From positions 310,001 through 374,000 of the forward strand of contig NZ_JAOVQM010000001.1 in assembly GCF_025742995.1 (NCBI RefSeq): a DNA stretch of 64,000 nucleotides. Direction: 5' to 3'. The notes under the pieces are model-generated. The model worked only from the letters and a program-made list of their open reading frames with translations, did no database searches and had not been told where the DNA came from. The position numbers were made by a program, and so were the translations under genes. Shown here piece after piece: positions 63,423 to 64,000 of the stretch. Origin of the DNA: Paracholeplasma manati (GTDB taxonomy: Bacteria > Bacillota_I > Bacilli_A > Acholeplasmatales > UBA5453). Numbering within the stretch: position 1 is the stretch's first letter; every line of letters begins with the position of its first letter.

Positions 63423-64000
63423 ATGGAAAAAAACTTTAGTAGACGATTAACCCTCAACACCAATTTTGATGTGATTGTGGTTGGTGGCGGTCCTGCCGGT
63501 ATTACTGCAGCACTCGCATCAAGCCGTGAAGGTGCTAAAACTTTATTGGTAGAAGCGACCTCAGCCCTCGGTGGGATGAGCACCACTGGTTTAGTCACCT
63601 CATGGTGTCCATTCTCGGACCGAGAAAAAATGATTTATCGTGGGTTGGCAGAAAAAATCTTCCACCTATCGAATCAAGGGTTACCACACCTTAAAAAAGA
63701 TGTGTTGGATTGGGTTGCCATCAATCCAGAACATCTCAAGGTTGTTTATGATGATTTGATGATTCAATATGGGGTCTCCGTATTATTCAACACACAGTTG
63801 GCAGCTGTGGATACCCATGAAGATGTTGTTGAGTCAATCATTCTAAGCAATAAAGCGGGACTAACCGCCTATCAAGCAAAAACATACATTGATACCACGG
63901 GGGATGCTGACTTAGTCGCGTTCGCTGGGGGTGCGTTTATGAAAGGTGACGATTGGGACGGTGAATTACAATCGGCTACCCATTGTTTCATCTTAAGCAA
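63423..64000 (+). CDS. FAD-dependent oxidoreductase, 3' end outside window
   Basis: The frame is open from the ATG at 63423 to the window end (192 codons). The ADP-binding fold FDVIVVGGGPAGITAALASS (15-34) and the following GGMSTTGLVTSW resemble the FAD_oxidored family of flavoproteins often linked to sugar or polyol breakdown. IDTTGDADLVAFAGG is the second FAD-contact block. ACGAGG lies 10 bases upstream. The operator copy just before it ties it to the LacI-type regulator. Substrate unknown. Confidence 0.85.
   Translation, partial: MEKNFSRRLTLNTNFDVIVVGGGPAGITAALASSREGAKTLLVEATSALGGMSTTGLVTSWCPFSDREKMIYRGLAEKIFHLSNQGLPHLKKDVLDWVAINPEHLKVVYDDLMIQYGVSVLFNTQLAAVDTHEDVVESIILSNKAGLTAYQAKTYIDTTGDADLVAFAGGAFMKGDDWDGELQSATHCFILS

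Overview
The window looks like a chromosome segment of a low-GC Bacillota/Mollicutes-type bacterium that uses the standard genetic code: TGA is a normal stop (for example rsmA, glmM, mfd). The order rnmV-rsmA-ispE-prs-pth-mfd is a classic Bacillota housekeeping block. A wall-less relative such as Acholeplasmatales/Izemoplasmatales is my best guess, from gene style and AT-richness only. No tRNA, rRNA, CRISPR array or intact insertion sequence was seen.

Layout. 1-14.6 kb is core: an HD phosphohydrolase, RNase M5, 16S rRNA dimethylase, IspE, PRPP synthetase, peptidyl-tRNA hydrolase and Mfd, then a Sel1-repeat membrane protein, an anchored beta-rich protein, an MscS channel, glutamine synthetase and PurA. 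15.2-21.5 kb makes activated amino sugars: a CapD/PglF-type dehydratase and GlmS-GlmM-GlmU. 21.7-27.2 kb is a very AT-rich island: two membrane proteins on + and a tandem pair of SPFH-like proteins on -. 27.7-29.6 kb carries two tandem tyrosine recombinases, the second lacking a catalytic arginine. An 11-bp inverted repeat brackets the promoter of the SPFH pair just beside them. 29.8-42.2 kb is a Wzx/Wzy-type surface polysaccharide operon. Its dehydratase, aminotransferase, GNAT acetyltransferase and PglC-like transferase suggest a bacillosamine-type first sugar.

42.2-46.3 kb holds a branched-chain aminotransferase, a terpenoid-cyclase-fold protein and a convergent pair (membrane protein plus HExxH-type peptidase). 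46.7-53.2 kb is a TerY-P phospho-signalling operon: kinase with zinc ribbon, VWA (TerY-like) and PP2C phosphatase, followed by two proteins sharing a novel-looking N-terminal domain and a lipoprotein. Convergent to it, 53.3-55.6 kb holds the most unusual feature: four overlapping minus-strand genes that I read as proteasome-fold (Ntn-hydrolase) paralogues. Only the promoter-proximal one keeps a plausible Ser1/Asp17/Lys catalytic set. Together these may be an undescribed signalling/proteolysis module.

55.9-60.6 kb is a TetR-controlled atoDAEB-type operon (CoA transferase, short-chain fatty acid permease, thiolase) with a clear operator. The window ends with a GGDEF cyclase, a ~99-nt hairpin, a LacI-type regulator and an FAD oxidoreductase cut by the window edge. 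Two identical 16-bp palindromes sit before the LacI gene and the oxidoreductase gene. Many promoters carry an extended -10 box (TGnTATAAT).
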